In this document: in pieces, positions 36,424 through 46,781 of the stretch
How the letters are laid out: every line of letters begins with the position of its first letter
How positions within the stretch are numbered: position 1 is the stretch's first letter
NCBI RefSeq assembly: GCF_900184035.1
Contig: NZ_FXWP01000025.1
Location: 1 to 64,000 of the forward strand
From: Kosakonia pseudosacchari
GTDB lineage: Bacteria > Pseudomonadota > Gammaproteobacteria > Enterobacterales > Enterobacteriaceae
Reading direction: 5' to 3'
DNA: 64,000 bases
Notes under the pieces: model-generated
The model's database searches: none
Told to the model about the DNA's origin: nothing
The model's input: only the letters and a program-made list of their open reading frames with translations
Program-made: the position numbers and the translations under genes

Positions 36424-36933
36424 ATGGCTGAACGCTATTCGTTGTTGATGGATATTCTGTACCGGATATCGATGTGGATTGCTGGTCTGGCGCTGTTAAT
36501 TATGGTGGCGATTATTCCGGTGGGCATTTTCGCCCGCTACGTCATGAACAGCGCGTTATCGTGGCCGGAGCCGGTCGCGATTATTTGCATGGTGACCTTT
36601 ACCTTTATTGGCGCCGCCGTGAGCTACCGCGCGGGTTCGCATATTGCGGTCAGTATGGTTACCGATCGTTTAAGCGAACCGCTGCGCAAAGTCTGCTTTG
36701 TGTTTGCGGATTTGATGCTGCTGGCGATCAGCGTTTTTATTCTCTGGTATAGCACGGCGCTATGCGCGGAATTATGGGAACAACCGGTCGCCGAATTCCC
36801 GCTCTTTACCGCAGGAGAAAGCTATTTACCACTGCCTGTCGGTTCTGCCATTACCATCTTGTTTATTATCGAAAAAATGTTTTTTGGCGCGCAATATCAC
36901 CGCCCGGTGGTGATGCTGGGTTCATCGAGCTAA
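36424..36933 (+). CDS. TRAP transporter small permease (DctQ family)
   Basis: 169 aa with four membrane helices (for example WIAGLALLIMVAIIPVGIFAR and ICMVTFTFIGAAVSYRAGSH). The conserved WPEPVAIICM and the glycine-rich loop mark the family. It forms the small membrane subunit with DctM and is sodium-driven by family knowledge. It follows the binding protein by 62 bases and precedes DctM by 29. Confidence 0.93.
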   Translation: MAERYSLLMDILYRISMWIAGLALLIMVAIIPVGIFARYVMNSALSWPEPVAIICMVTFTFIGAAVSYRAGSHIAVSMVTDRLSEPLRKVCFVFADLMLLAISVFILWYSTALCAELWEQPVAEFPLFTAGESYLPLPVGSAITILFIIEKMFFGAQYHRPVVMLGSSS

Positions 36934-36962
36934 TCCCCGATCACATCCCGTAAGGAACGTTT

Positions 36963-38249
36963 ATGGATGCATTTATTCTGGTCTTTACGCTGGCCATTAT
37001 GCTGGCGGTGGGTGTACCGGTGGCTTACGCCGTGGGCATTAGCGCGGTGCTTGGCGCGTGGTATATCGATATTCCGCTGGAAGCGGTGATGATCCAGCTG
37101 ACTAACGGCGTGAATAAGTTCTCGTTGCTGGCGATCCCGTTTTTTATTCTCGCAGGCGCGATCATGGCCGAAGGGGGGATCGCCCGGCGGTTGGTCAATT
37201 TCGCCTATATTTTTGTCGGCTTTATTCGCGGCGGGCTGTCGTTAGTCAATATTGTCGCTTCCACGTTTTTCGGCGCGATTTCTGGATCGTCCGTGGCCGA
37301 TACCGCCTCGATCGGTTCGGTGATGATCCCGGAAATGGACAAAAAAGGGTATCCGCGTGATTTTGCCGCCGCGGTTACCGCCAGTGGATCGGTGCAGGCG
37401 ATCTTAACGCCGCCGAGCCATAATTCGGTGATCTACTCGCTGGCGACGGGCGGTACGGTTTCTATTGCCGCGCTGTTTATTGCCGGGATCCTGCCGGGTT
37501 TGTTGCTCAGTTTTACCCTGATGGTGATGTGCGTGGCATTCGCTCATAAACGCGGTTATCCAAAAGGGGAGCGCGTGCCGTTTCGCCAGGCGTTGAAGAT
37601 CTTCGTGGATACGCTGTGGGGGCTGATGACGGTGGTGATCATCATGGGCGGCATCCTGTCCGGGATTTTCACTGCGACAGAGTCAGCGGCGATCGCCTGC
37701 CTGTGGGCCTTTTTCGTCACCATGTTTATTTACCGCGATTACAAATGGTCGGAGCTGCCAAAGCTGATGTACCGCACGGTGAAAACAGTGACGATTGTGA
37801 TGATCCTGATTGGCTTTGCCGCCGCGTTCGGGGCGGTGATGACCTATATGCAATTACCCGCTCGCATTACGGAAGCCTTCACCCAAATCTCGGATAACAA
37901 ATACGTTATTTTGATGTGCATTAATATCATGCTGCTCTTGCTCGGCACGCTGATGGACATGGCGCCGCTGATTTTGATCCTGACGCCGGTGCTGCTGCCA
38001 GTGACCAATGCGCTGGGCATCGATCCGGTACATTTCGGCATGATCATGCTGGTAAACCTGGGAATTGGCTTGATCACACCGCCTGTCGGATCGGTGCTGT
38101 TTGTCGCCAGTGCGGTCAGCAAACAGAAGATCGAACAGGTAGTAAAAGCGATGCTGCCGTTCTACCTGATCCTGTTTTTAGTACTGATGCTGGTAACCTA
38201 TATTCCGGCGATCTCGCTGTTCCTGCCGAAACTGTTTGGTGTGTTGTAA
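36963..38249 (+). CDS. TRAP transporter large permease (DctM family)
   Basis: 428 aa, a normal length for DctM, with about 12 membrane segments. Family motifs include LLAIPFFILAGAIMAEGGIA, FFGAISGSSVADTASIGSVM, ILTPPSHNSVIYSLATGG and NLGIGLITPPVGSVLFVAS. It is the elevator subunit moving the substrate with sodium. The operon ends with a shared terminator before ygiC. Codon use resembles the core genes, so any acquisition is old. Confidence 0.95.
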   Translation: MDAFILVFTLAIMLAVGVPVAYAVGISAVLGAWYIDIPLEAVMIQLTNGVNKFSLLAIPFFILAGAIMAEGGIARRLVNFAYIFVGFIRGGLSLVNIVASTFFGAISGSSVADTASIGSVMIPEMDKKGYPRDFAAAVTASGSVQAILTPPSHNSVIYSLATGGTVSIAALFIAGILPGLLLSFTLMVMCVAFAHKRGYPKGERVPFRQALKIFVDTLWGLMTVVIIMGGILSGIFTATESAAIACLWAFFVTMFIYRDYKWSELPKLMYRTVKTVTIVMILIGFAAAFGAVMTYMQLPARITEAFTQISDNKYVILMCINIMLLLLGTLMDMAPLILILTPVLLPVTNALGIDPVHFGMIMLVNLGIGLITPPVGSVLFVASAVSKQKIEQVVKAMLPFYLILFLVLMLVTYIPAISLFLPKLFGVL

Positions 38250-38258
38250 GGCAATAAA

Positions 38259-38287
38259 AAACCCGGCCTGAGTCGCCGGGTTTTCGC
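38259..38287. terminator. Bidirectional terminator between dctM and ygiC
   Basis: AAACCCGGC (38259-38267) pairs with GCCGGGTTT (38275-38283), with a run of A before and TTTT after. It serves the TRAP operon and ygiC. Confidence 0.9.
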
Positions 38288-39448
38288 TTATTCCACAAAG
38301 ATGTGCGGATAGAAGCGGGAGAGATCCTGCGTTATCAAGGCGCGATCTTCGCGAATGCCGATCCCGGCAGGTTGATCATTGATAAGCCAGCTGCCAATCA
38401 GCGTATAGCTGTCGCCGAACTTAGGGAGCTGGCAGAACTGCTGCACGATCATGCCTTCTTCGCCGTACGGCCCTTCGACGGCTTCGACCGTTTTGCCGTT
38501 CTCAATGATCGACACATTGGCGCCTTCGCGGGAGAAAATAGGTTTAACAACGTATTTTTCCATCTCCGGGTGCGCGTCTTCGGCAAAATAAGCCGGCAGC
38601 AAGTTCGGGTGATCCGGGAACATTTCCCACAACATCGGTAACAGTGCTTTGTTGGAAATAATGCTTTTCCAGGCGGGTTCCAGCCAGCGTACGCCTGCGT
38701 CCTCCAGCTTGGTAGAGAACATTTCGCGCAGCATATATTCCCACGGATAGAGCTTAAACAGGTTACCAATCACCTGGTCTTGCAAATCCGTGAACTGACC
38801 TTTTTCCCCAAGACCAATGTCTTCGATATAAAGGAATTCGGAGGCCAGCTCAGCTTCGGCCGCACAATCCTGCAAATATTGCACCGTACCGCGATCTTCG
38901 ATCGTATCGCGGCAGCAGGTGAAATGCAGGAGCTGAAAACCGTGCTGCTCACGCAACTCGGCAAAGCGCTCAATCAGCTTCTCTTGCAGACTATTGAACT
39001 GATCGCTGCCTTGCGGCAGGTTACCGGCATTGAGCTGATCTTCCAGCCAGATCCACTGAAAGAAGGCGGCTTCATACAGCGAGGTCGGCGTATCCGCATT
39101 GTTTTCCAGCAGCTTCGGTTCGCCAATGCCATCCCAGGCGAGATCGAGGCGCGAATACAAAGAGGGTTGATGCGTGGCCCATGACTGGCGCACAAAACTC
39201 CAGGTGTGCTTAGGGATGCGAAACTTCGCCATCAGCTCATCACTGGCGACGACTTTCTCTACCACTTTCAGGCACATCTGGTGCAATTCTGCGGTCACCT
39301 CTTCCAGCTTCTCAACCTGCGCAAGCGTCAGCTTGTAATAGGCATCTTCACACCAGTAGGGCTCGCCGTACATGGTGTGAAAATTGAAGCCGTACTCGGT
39401 GGCTTTTTCGCGCCAGTCCGGGCGCTCGGTAATACTGATTCTTTCCAT
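38288..39448 (-). CDS. ygiC: ATP-grasp protein YgiC (glutathionylspermidine-synthase-like)
   Basis: 386 aa, the E. coli length. It belongs to the C-terminal ligase family of glutathionylspermidine synthase. [20 protein letters not shown] and the late [13 protein letters not shown] (nucleotide-binding loop) are intact. It is probably a peptide-amine ligase; E. coli YgiC has no proven product. It is translated five bases after ygiB and the pair is always linked. Confidence 0.95.
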   Translation of the reverse strand: MERISITERPDWREKATEYGFNFHTMYGEPYWCEDAYYKLTLAQVEKLEEVTAELHQMCLKVVEKVVASDELMAKFRIPKHTWSFVRQSWATHQPSLYSRLDLAWDGIGEPKLLENNADTPTSLYEAAFFQWIWLEDQLNAGNLPQGSDQFNSLQEKLIERFAELREQHGFQLLHFTCCRDTIEDRGTVQYLQDCAAEAELASEFLYIEDIGLGEKGQFTDLQDQVIGNLFKLYPWEYMLREMFSTKLEDAGVRWLEPAWKSIISNKALLPMLWEMFPDHPNLLPAYFAEDAHPEMEKYVVKPIFSREGANVSIIENGKTVEAVEGPYGEEGMIVQQFCQLPKFGDSYTLIGSWLINDQPAGIGIREDRALITQDLSRFYPHIFVE

Positions 39449-39453
39449 GGCGC

Positions 39454-40122
39454 TTAGCCGCCCATTGAACGGGTGGTTGTACCGCTGGCGCTACGCTGCA
39501 TGGTGTTCTGCTTCGCCACAGATTCACCAAAGCCGCCGCGCGTTACCGTGGTGGTAGTAGCCGGTTTTGGTGCCATCGCCGTTTTCGGCACGTTAATGGT
39601 ACGACCGGGCTGCGCTGCGCCATAGCCTTTTCCGGAAGCATCGGTGTACTGACCATAAGCCGGGCTTGCCGGATTACGCGAGCTGAACAGCGGCTGCTGT
39701 GCAAAGCCCGCGCCGCCGCCCATCATACGACCCATCATGTAACCAGCCATCAGCGGCATCCAGAAGCTGCCGCTGGACTGCGCCTGCGCCTGGTTTTCCG
39801 GCGCTACGCCAGCCTGTACCGGTGCGGCCTGGCACTGACCTTCACCGAACTCGGCAACGCAATCTTCACGCGTGGCGTATTTCGGCGCGGTGCGCTCAGC
39901 TTCTTTCAGCGCGTTGTTATACGCGGCGGTACATTCCGCGCTTTTCCCCGGGTTCGCCGATGAGCAATCATCCGCGTTTTGATAGAGGGAAACTGTCTCG
40001 TCACTTTTTTCACAACCCGCCAGCATAAAAACAGCGGTAACCGCCAGCGCGACAGGCGTCAGATGGCGTGCGCTCCAGCTTTTGCGGAACGTTGCGTGTT
40101 GGATGTTTTTTGTCCGTTTCAT
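39454..40122 (-). CDS. ygiB: YgiB family lipoprotein-like protein
   Basis: 222 aa from [20 protein letters not shown] (E. coli 223). A hydrophobic segment ends in the lipobox MLAGC (Cys37), suggesting a lipoprotein after a long basic leader. The mature part has three further cysteines ([14 protein letters not shown] and EDCVAE), the [17 protein letters not shown] low-complexity stretch and a serine/threonine-rich tail. It is the first gene of ygiB-ygiC, downstream of tolC; the function is unknown. Confidence 0.94.
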   Translation of the reverse strand: MKRTKNIQHATFRKSWSARHLTPVALAVTAVFMLAGCEKSDETVSLYQNADDCSSANPGKSAECTAAYNNALKEAERTAPKYATREDCVAEFGEGQCQAAPVQAGVAPENQAQAQSSGSFWMPLMAGYMMGRMMGGGAGFAQQPLFSSRNPASPAYGQYTDASGKGYGAAQPGRTINVPKTAMAPKPATTTTVTRGGFGESVAKQNTMQRSASGTTTRSMGG

Positions 40123-40264
40123 TGTAATATTCCTGGACCCCAAAGGCATGAGTAAACGCTCAGGATAGAGGATGAGGGAGGGAAGTTAAAGCAAGGAGGG
40201 GAGGCCTTTACGTTGCCTTACGTAAAAACGGGGGCTGGATGCCCCCGTTGTCGAAAAGTACTGA

Positions 40265-41695
40265 TTAACGTTTCACGCTGGTGCGTGCTGCGGCAGGTTG
40301 TGCGTTGCCGTTGAAGTTATCAACACTTGCTGCCTGCTGCGCATCTTCCGGCGCGACGCTTTCCGGCGCGGTATCGACCGGTTTACCCAGCGTGCTGTTC
40401 AACGCCAGCAAATCCTGCTCGTTCAAAGAACCCAGCGCGGATTTGATGTTCAGCTGGTTGATCAGGTAGTTGTAACGCGCGCTGGAGAGCTGCTGCTTGG
40501 CGTTATACAGCGTGGTGGTCGCATCCAGCACATCGACGATAGTACGCGTGCCCACGGAGTAACCCGCTTCCATCGCATCCAGAGAGCTCTGGGCAGAAAC
40601 CACCGCCTGTTTGTAGGCGTTGATGCTGCTGATGGAGGCATTCACGTTATTAAAGGAGGAGCGCACGGTCTGCACCACGTTGCGGTGCGCGCTTTCCAGT
40701 TGCTCGCTCGCGCCAACAAAGTTGTACTGCGCCTGTTTCACCTGCGAACTCACTTGGCCGCCCTGGTACAGCGGCAGGGAGAAGCTCAGGCCCACTTTAT
40801 TCTGACCGGCGTCAACATCCGGGTTTTGCGCGCTTTTGGAACCGCTGTAAGAGGTGTTAGAAACACCCGTCGAGGCGGTTAAATTCAGCGTTGGCAAATG
40901 ACCATCTTGCGCCTGGCGAATTTGCTCGCGCGCCAGATCCTGGCTCAGACGCGCCTGCAGCAGGGTCAGGTTACGGTTTTCCGCTTCCTTCAGCAGCGCA
41001 TTAACGGCTTGCGGTTTCTCGGTCTTGAAATTGTCGACGTTCAGCGAGGCCAGTTGCGGGTAGTAATTACCGGTGACCTGACGTAGCGCTTCCACCATGT
41101 TGTCGAGATTGTTGCGCGCGGTCACTTCGTTTGCCAGTACGGTGTCATACTGCGAACGGGCGTTTTGCACGTCGGTGATGGCGACCAGGCCAACGTTAAA
41201 GCGTTGGGTCGTTTGATCCAACTGGCGGTAGATCGACTGTTTCTGTGCTTCGGTGTAGGAAAGCGTATCAATGGCGCTCAGCACGTTGAAATAGGCGGTG
41301 GCCGTATTCAAAATCAACGTTTGCTGATCGGTCTGCCAGGTGACGTCCTGAATACCTGCGGTTTTTTCCTGCAGCGTCAAAGCGCGCCATTTCGACATAT
41401 CAAAAATGGTTTGCGTTAACTGCAAGGAGGCGCTGGTGACATTCGAATTGACGCCTTTGCTGTCACGGTAGCCATTGGAATAGTCATAATCTGCACCCAA
41501 ACCAAGCTGAGGCAGTAACGGGCTACGCGCTTCGTTAATCTTTTCAAAAGCAGCATCGCGGTCAGCGGCGGATTTACGCAGATCCGGGTTGCTCAAACGC
41601 GCCTGCTGATAAACCTGTAACAGGTTTTCTGCCTGGCTCATGGCGCTGAAGCCGGTCAGGCTCAGGCCGATAAGGAGGGGGAGCAATTTCTTCAT
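40265..41695 (-). CDS. tolC: Outer-membrane efflux channel TolC
   Basis: 476 aa; the second of two ATGs is preferred because AAGGA stands six bases before it, and it matches E. coli. The signal peptide ends after MSQA. Two structural repeats of the alpha-barrel family are visible (LLQVYQQARLSNPDLRKSAA and NRNLTLLQARLSQDLAREQ). The C-terminal tail is variable, alanine/proline-rich, and shorter than in E. coli (476 versus 493). It is the exit duct for AcrAB-type pumps and type I secretion. Confidence 0.98.
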   Translation of the reverse strand: MKKLLPLLIGLSLTGFSAMSQAENLLQVYQQARLSNPDLRKSAADRDAAFEKINEARSPLLPQLGLGADYDYSNGYRDSKGVNSNVTSASLQLTQTIFDMSKWRALTLQEKTAGIQDVTWQTDQQTLILNTATAYFNVLSAIDTLSYTEAQKQSIYRQLDQTTQRFNVGLVAITDVQNARSQYDTVLANEVTARNNLDNMVEALRQVTGNYYPQLASLNVDNFKTEKPQAVNALLKEAENRNLTLLQARLSQDLAREQIRQAQDGHLPTLNLTASTGVSNTSYSGSKSAQNPDVDAGQNKVGLSFSLPLYQGGQVSSQVKQAQYNFVGASEQLESAHRNVVQTVRSSFNNVNASISSINAYKQAVVSAQSSLDAMEAGYSVGTRTIVDVLDATTTLYNAKQQLSSARYNYLINQLNIKSALGSLNEQDLLALNSTLGKPVDTAPESVAPEDAQQAASVDNFNGNAQPAAARTSVKR

Positions 41696-41782
41696 TTGCA
41701 TTCCTTGTTGTGAAGCAGTATTAGCGCTGGTCTAAATTAGAAAAAATAATCGCCGATTCTACCAGATAGAAGCACCGCTTCA

Positions 41783-41801
41783 GCTTGGCGTAACGTGCCA
41801 T
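41783..41801 (-). promoter_or_regulatory. marbox (MarA/SoxS/Rob site) of tolC
   Basis: The minus strand reads ATGGCACGTTACGCCAAGC, matching 18 of 19 positions of the marbox AYNGCACNNWNNRYYAAAY. It is 88 bases before the tolC start. E. coli tolC has a nearly identical site, so MarA, SoxS and Rob should raise tolC here too. Confidence 0.85.
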
Positions 41802-41901
41802 CGGCGTAAATATGCATCAATCTATCACATAGCACTTGAAACGATAGCTATACAGGCTTGAAATCTACTGCTTTGTCATTATTTCAAAAGAGACGCCGCC
41901 C

Positions 41902-42534
41902 ATGAGTAAGCCAGTAGCATCCGCAGTGACTTTCACAAAAAACGATGTAGAAATTATTGCACGGGAAACGCTCTACAGCGGTTTTTTTTCGCTCGATCTA
42001 TACCGCTTTCGCCACCGGTTATTCAATGGCGAAATGAGCGGTGAAGTCCGCCGTGAAATTTTTGAACGCGGTCACGCCGCAGTCTTGCTACCCTTTGACC
42101 CAGTGCGCGACGAAGTTGTGCTGATCGAACAGATCCGCATTGCGGCGTTTGATACCAGCGAAACCCCATGGTTACTCGAAATGGTGGCCGGCATGATTGA
42201 AGAAGGCGAAAGCGATGAAGATGTTGTGCGTCGCGAAGCCATCGAAGAGGCCGGTCTGCACGTTGGTCGTGTGAAAAGAATGTTGAGTTATTTGGCAAGC
42301 CCTGGCGGCACCAGCGAGCGTTCCGCCGTGTTGGTGGGCGAAGTGGATGCCACGCAGGCCTCGGGTATTCATGGTCTGGTGGATGAAAACGAAGATATTC
42401 GTGTTCATGTGGTGAGTCGGGAACAGGCTTACCAGTGGGTAGAAGAGGGGAAAATCGACAACGCAGCGTCTGTCATTGCCCTGCAATGGCTGCAACTGCA
42501 TCATGAGAGCTTACGAAACGAGTGGAAAAAATGA
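41902..42534 (+). CDS. nudF: ADP-ribose pyrophosphatase NudF
   Basis: 210 aa (E. coli 209). The Nudix box (G97-x5-E103-x7-RE-x2-EE-x-G) is complete: [16 protein letters not shown] then AIEEAGL. It cleaves ADP-ribose to AMP and ribose 5-phosphate. It is divergent from tolC and first in nudF-yqiB-cpdA-yqiA-parE; its stop overlaps the yqiB start (ATGA). Confidence 0.97.
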   Translation: MSKPVASAVTFTKNDVEIIARETLYSGFFSLDLYRFRHRLFNGEMSGEVRREIFERGHAAVLLPFDPVRDEVVLIEQIRIAAFDTSETPWLLEMVAGMIEEGESDEDVVRREAIEEAGLHVGRVKRMLSYLASPGGTSERSAVLVGEVDATQASGIHGLVDENEDIRVHVVSREQAYQWVEEGKIDNAASVIALQWLQLHHESLRNEWKK

Positions 42535-42953
42535 AGCGTTATACACCTGACTTCCCAGAAATGATGCGCCTGTGCGAAACCAATTTCGCCCAGTTGCGCC
42601 GCTTGCTGCCGCGTAATGACGTAGCGGGCGAAACGGTGAGCTATCAGGTGACCAACGCGCAGTACCGGTTAACGATAGTCGAGTCCACCCGCTACACTAC
42701 GCTTGTGGAAATTGAGCAGACCGCGCCATCGATTAGTTACTGGAGCTTGCCGTCAATGACGGTGCGCCTTTATCACGATGCGATGGTGGCCGAAGTGTGT
42801 TCGAGTCAGCAGATCTTTCGTTTCAAAGCGCGTTATGATTATCCGAATAAAAAGTTGCATCAACGCGACGAAAAGCATCAAATTAACCAGTTTCTGGCCG
42901 ATTGGCTGCGTTACTGTTTAGCACATGGAGCAATGGCGATTCCGGTTTGTTAG
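42531..42953 (+). CDS. yqiB: DUF1249 family protein YqiB
   Basis: 140 aa from [20 protein letters not shown], the same as E. coli. A frame start three codons earlier is disfavoured because ATG 42531 overlaps the nudF stop in the usual coupled way. The conserved end [20 protein letters not shown] and the middle [21 protein letters not shown] are family marks. It is a small cytosolic protein of unknown role, co-transcribed with nudF and cpdA. Confidence 0.95.
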   Translation: MKRYTPDFPEMMRLCETNFAQLRRLLPRNDVAGETVSYQVTNAQYRLTIVESTRYTTLVEIEQTAPSISYWSLPSMTVRLYHDAMVAEVCSSQQIFRFKARYDYPNKKLHQRDEKHQINQFLADWLRYCLAHGAMAIPVC

Positions 42954-42977
42954 CGTCGTGAAACCTAAGGACACCAT

Positions 42978-43805
42978 TTGGAAAGCCTGTTAAACCTCTC
43001 TCTGGCGGGTGAGCCCAGAGTGAGGGTATTACAAATAACTGATTCTCACCTGTTTGCCGAAAAGCATGAAACGTTGTTAGGGGTGAATACCTGGGAAAGC
43101 TATCAGGCGGTACTGGAAGCTATCCGCTCTCAGCAGCGTGAATGCGATCTTATTGTCGCCACCGGCGACCTGGCACAGGACCATACCGCTGCGGCTTATC
43201 AGCTTTTCGCTGATGGCATCGCAAGCTTTGACGCGCCTTGCGTTTGGCTGCCGGGCAACCACGATTTCCAGCCCGCTATGTACAGCGCGTTGCAGGATGC
43301 GGGGATCTCGCCGGCGAAACGCGTTTTTATCGGCGAGCACTGGCAAATTCTGCTGCTGGACAGCCAGGTGTTTGGCGTACCGCATGGTGAATTGAGCGAG
43401 TTCCAGCTCGACTGGCTGGAGAAGAAACTCACCGACAGCCCGCAGCGCCACACCTTATTGCTGCTTCATCATCATCCACTCCCTTCCGGCTGCAGTTGGC
43501 TCGATCAACACAGCCTGCGTAACGCGGGTGAGCTGGATAACGTGTTACAGCGTTTTCCGCAGGTGCGGTATCTGTTGTGCGGGCATATTCATCAGGAGCT
43601 GGATCTCGACTGGAATGGCCGTCGTCTGCTGGCGACGCCATCGACCTGCGTACAATTTAAACCGCACTGCGCCAACTTTACGCTCGATACCATCGCGCCA
43701 GGCTGGCGCTGGCTGGAACTCTACCCGGACGGAACCTTGCACACCGAAGTTTGCCGCCTGGAAAGTACCCGGTTCAGGCCGGACACCGCTTCAGAAGGTT
43801 ACTGA
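42978..43805 (+). CDS. cpdA: 3',5'-cyclic AMP phosphodiesterase CpdA
   Basis: 275 aa beginning at TTG 42978 behind TAAGGA; E. coli cpdA also uses TTG. The class III phosphodiesterase metal motifs are in order: TDSH near 21, GDLAQD near 62, GNHD near 93, HHHPLP near 163 and GHIHQ near 203. It degrades cAMP and so tunes CRP. It is coupled to yqiA through a TGATG overlap. Confidence 0.97.
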   Translation: MESLLNLSLAGEPRVRVLQITDSHLFAEKHETLLGVNTWESYQAVLEAIRSQQRECDLIVATGDLAQDHTAAAYQLFADGIASFDAPCVWLPGNHDFQPAMYSALQDAGISPAKRVFIGEHWQILLLDSQVFGVPHGELSEFQLDWLEKKLTDSPQRHTLLLLHHHPLPSGCSWLDQHSLRNAGELDNVLQRFPQVRYLLCGHIHQELDLDWNGRRLLATPSTCVQFKPHCANFTLDTIAPGWRWLELYPDGTLHTEVCRLESTRFRPDTASEGY

Positions 43806-44380
43806 TGTCCACGCTTCTTTATCTGCACGGGTTTAACAGCTCGCCGCGTTCCGCCAAGGCGACGCAGCTTTCGCAATGGCTGGCGCAGCATCACCCGGAG
43901 ATCAACGTGATTGTGCCCCAGTTACCGCCTTATCCGGCGGCAGCGGCGGAACTGCTGGAATCTCTGGTGCTGGAACAGGGCGGAAAACAGCTCGGGATCG
44001 TCGGTTCCTCGCTCGGCGGCTATTACGCCACCTGGCTTTCGCAATGTTTCATGTTGCCAGCGGTGGTGGTGAATCCTGCGGTGCGACCGTTTGAATTGCT
44101 GGCAGATTATCTCGGGCATAACGAGAACCCCTACACAGGGCAGCAATATGTGCTAGAGTCTCGCCATATTTACGAGCTCAAAGTGATGCAAGTTGACCCG
44201 CTCGAAGCGCCGGATTTAATCTGGCTGCTACAACAAACCGGGGACGAAGTGCTGGATTACCGCCAGGCGGTGGCTTATTACGATGCCTGCCGTCAGACAG
44301 TTGAAGAGGGCGGAAACCATGCTTTTGTGGGCTTTGAGAATCATTTCACACAGATTATCGATTTCCTTGGGCTGCATTGA
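43805..44380 (+). CDS. yqiA: Alpha/beta-hydrolase esterase YqiA
   Basis: 191 aa from [20 protein letters not shown] (E. coli 193). It shows the oxyanion-loop LHGFNSSP, the nucleophile elbow GSSLGGYYA (Ser near 78) and the late His in [13 protein letters not shown]. coli YqiA cleaves palmitoyl-CoA and short esters. It lies 42 bases before parE and is translated from the cpdA overlap. Confidence 0.94.
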   Translation: MSTLLYLHGFNSSPRSAKATQLSQWLAQHHPEINVIVPQLPPYPAAAAELLESLVLEQGGKQLGIVGSSLGGYYATWLSQCFMLPAVVVNPAVRPFELLADYLGHNENPYTGQQYVLESRHIYELKVMQVDPLEAPDLIWLLQQTGDEVLDYRQAVAYYDACRQTVEEGGNHAFVGFENHFTQIIDFLGLH

Positions 44381-44421
44381 GCCATCAGGGAAACGATGCG
44401 GTCACTATCTACGAACAAACC

Positions 44422-46314
44422 ATGACGCAATCCTATAACGCTGATGCCATAGAGGTACTCACCGGGCTTGAGCCGGTTCGCCGCCGTCCGGGGATGTACA
44501 CCGATACCACGCGCCCTAACCATCTGGGCCAGGAAGTTATTGATAACAGCGTCGATGAAGCGCTGGCCGGCCACGCTAAGCGCGTGGACGTGATCCTGCA
44601 CGCCGATCAGTCGCTGGAAGTGATCGATGACGGGCGCGGTATGCCGGTGGATATCCACCCGGAAGAGGGCGTTCCGGCCGTTGAGCTGATCCTCTGTCGT
44701 CTGCACGCGGGCGGTAAATTCTCCAATAAAAACTACCAGTTCTCTGGTGGTTTGCACGGTGTTGGTATCTCGGTGGTTAACGCCTTGTCCCGCCGCGTGG
44801 AAGTGACCGTCAAGCGTGACGGCCAGGTCTATAGCATCGCGTTTGAAAACGGTGAAAAAGTGCAGGATCTGCAAGTGATCGGCACCTGCGGTAAACGCAA
44901 TACCGGCACCAGCGTGCATTTCTGGCCGGACGAATCCTTCTTTGATAGCCCGCGTTTTTCCGTTTCCCGTTTGACGCATCTGCTGAAAGCCAAAGCCGTG
45001 CTTTGCCCGGGCGTCGAGATCACCTTTAAAGATGAGGTGAACAACGCCGAGCAGCGCTGGTGCTACCAGGATGGTCTGAACGATTACCTGAGCGAAGCGG
45101 TAAATGGCCTGCCGACGCTGCCGGAGAAACCGTTTATCGGCAATTTCTCTGCGGAAACCGAAGCGGTCGATTGGGCGCTACTGTGGCTGCCGGAAGGCGG
45201 TGAACTGCTGACGGAAAGCTACGTCAACCTGATCCCCACCATGCAGGGCGGCACCCACGTTAACGGTCTGCGTCAGGGGTTGCTGGACGCGATGCGTGAA
45301 TTCTGCGAATACCGCAATATTCTGCCGCGCGGCGTGAAACTGTCGGCGGAAGATATCTGGGATCGCTGCGCTTATGTGCTGTCGGTGAAGATGCAGGACC
45401 CGCAGTTCGCCGGGCAGACCAAAGAACGATTATCGTCCCGTCAGTGTGCTGCGTTTGTCTCTGGCGTGGTGAAAGACGCATTCAGCCTGTGGTTGAACCA
45501 GAATATTCAAACGGCGGAACTGCTGGCGGAGATGGCCATCTCCAGCGCCCAGCGCCGTATGCGCGCCGCCAAAAAAGTGGTGCGCAAAAAGCTGACCAGC
45601 GGCCCGGCGCTGCCTGGCAAGCTGGCGGATTGTACCGCGCAGGATCTGAGCCGCACCGAACTGTTCCTCGTGGAAGGTGACTCGGCGGGCGGCTCCGCGA
45701 AACAGGCGCGCGATCGTGAATACCAGGCGATCATGCCGCTAAAAGGCAAGATCCTGAACACCTGGGAAGTCTCTTCCGATGAAGTGCTGGCCTCGCAGGA
45801 AGTGCACGACATTTCGGTGGCAATCGGTATCGATCCAGACAGCGACGATCTGAGCCAGCTGCGTTACGGCAAGATCTGTATTCTCGCGGATGCGGATTCC
45901 GATGGACTGCACATCGCCACATTGCTGTGCGCATTGTTTGTGAAGCACTTCCGTGCGCTGGTGAAAAATGGCCACGTTCATGTGGCGCTGCCGCCGCTGT
46001 ACCGTATCGACCTCGGCAAAGAGGTGTATTACGCGCTCACGGAAGAAGAAAAAACCGGTGTGCTGGAGCAGTTAAAACGCAAAAAGGGTAAACCGAACGT
46101 ACAGCGCTTTAAAGGGCTGGGCGAAATGAACCCGATGCAGTTGCGCGAAACCACGCTTGATCCGAATACCCGCCGCCTGGTGCAACTGGTGATCAACGAC
46201 GAAGACGAGCAGCAGACCAACGCGATGATGGACATGTTGCTGGCTAAGAAACGTTCAGAAGATCGCCGCAACTGGCTACAAGAAAAAGGCGATATGGCGG
46301 ATATTGAAGCCTGA
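44422..46314 (+). CDS. parE: DNA topoisomerase IV subunit B
   Basis: 630 aa from ATG 44422, the E. coli length; 15 upstream codons in frame are not conserved. The GHKL ATPase (VIDNSVDEALAGHAKRVDV, DDGRGMPVDIHPEEG), the transducer domain and the TOPRIM part with EGDSAGGSAKQARDREYQ are clear. With ParC it decatenates daughter chromosomes. It is the last gene of the nudF operon. Confidence 0.98.
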   Translation: MTQSYNADAIEVLTGLEPVRRRPGMYTDTTRPNHLGQEVIDNSVDEALAGHAKRVDVILHADQSLEVIDDGRGMPVDIHPEEGVPAVELILCRLHAGGKFSNKNYQFSGGLHGVGISVVNALSRRVEVTVKRDGQVYSIAFENGEKVQDLQVIGTCGKRNTGTSVHFWPDESFFDSPRFSVSRLTHLLKAKAVLCPGVEITFKDEVNNAEQRWCYQDGLNDYLSEAVNGLPTLPEKPFIGNFSAETEAVDWALLWLPEGGELLTESYVNLIPTMQGGTHVNGLRQGLLDAMREFCEYRNILPRGVKLSAEDIWDRCAYVLSVKMQDPQFAGQTKERLSSRQCAAFVSGVVKDAFSLWLNQNIQTAELLAEMAISSAQRRMRAAKKVVRKKLTSGPALPGKLADCTAQDLSRTELFLVEGDSAGGSAKQARDREYQAIMPLKGKILNTWEVSSDEVLASQEVHDISVAIGIDPDSDDLSQLRYGKICILADADSDGLHIATLLCALFVKHFRALVKNGHVHVALPPLYRIDLGKEVYYALTEEEKTGVLEQLKRKKGKPNVQRFKGLGEMNPMQLRETTLDPNTRRLVQLVINDEDEQQTNAMMDMLLAKKRSEDRRNWLQEKGDMADIEA

Positions 46315-46329
46315 TACAGTCCGAAAGGT

Positions 46330-46361
46330 TTACCCGGCTAGCGAATGCGCGGGCCGGGTAA
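46330..46361. repeat. REP-like palindrome after parE
   Basis: TTACCCGGC (46330-46338) pairs with GCCGGGTAA (46353-46361) around TAGCGAATGCGCGG. The form and the convergent-gene setting match enteric REP units. No T run follows, so it is more likely an mRNA-end stabiliser than an intrinsic terminator. Confidence 0.55.
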
Positions 46362-46395
46362 GTAAGCAGAGTGTGCAACGCAGCCACTTTCACCA

Positions 46396-46725
46396 TCAGT
46401 TCAGTTTGGGATAGTTGCTCTTCTCGTAGCGATAGATATTGACCAGTGCGCGGCCGCAGTTCGGGCTGCCGTGGCGCAACCCGTCTGACAGGGCGCTTTT
46501 CAACTGTGGCAGTTTCATCAACTCTTGCTGAATAAGTTGCGGCAAGATGTCGTTGAACTGATTCACCGCTTCGTTAAATCCGCTCTGAACCCCAACGGCT
46601 AAACCGTCTTTAAACCCGTCCAGATACGAACCTCCACCGCCACCTCCAGCGCTTTGCGAGCCTGACAGCCATTCGCCTTCCTGCGCCGCTACCTGCGGCA
46701 GATTGCTTTTTGCTTTATCGGACAT
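46396..46725 (-). CDS. Small protein with poly-glycine linker, unknown function
   Basis: 109 aa with a GGGGAC-type ribosome site before ATG 46725. A hydrophilic N-terminus (SDKAKSNLPQVAAQEGEWL) leads to six glycines (GGGGGGSYLDGFKDGL), then a long amphipathic helix (FNEAVNQFNDILPQLIQQEL) and a polar end with one cysteine. No signal peptide or membrane helix is seen. It is divergent from the 582-aa gene with 195 bases between, and both are absent from this place in E. coli. They could be one unit. No family is recognised. Confidence 0.6.
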   Translation of the reverse strand: MSDKAKSNLPQVAAQEGEWLSGSQSAGGGGGGSYLDGFKDGLAVGVQSGFNEAVNQFNDILPQLIQQELMKLPQLKSALSDGLRHGSPNCGRALVNIYRYEKSNYPKLN

Positions 46726-46755
46726 AAGTCCCCCTTTTCATGTACATGATTGATT

Positions 46756-46781
46756 GCGCTGACGGTACAATCAGTCAGCGC
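46756..46781. repeat. Inverted repeat between two divergent unknown genes
   Basis: GCGCTGAC (46756-46763) and GTCAGCGC (46774-46781) form a perfect 8-bp palindrome with a 10-base spacer, just upstream of the 109-aa gene. It could be an operator controlling that gene or both genes. Confidence 0.45.
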
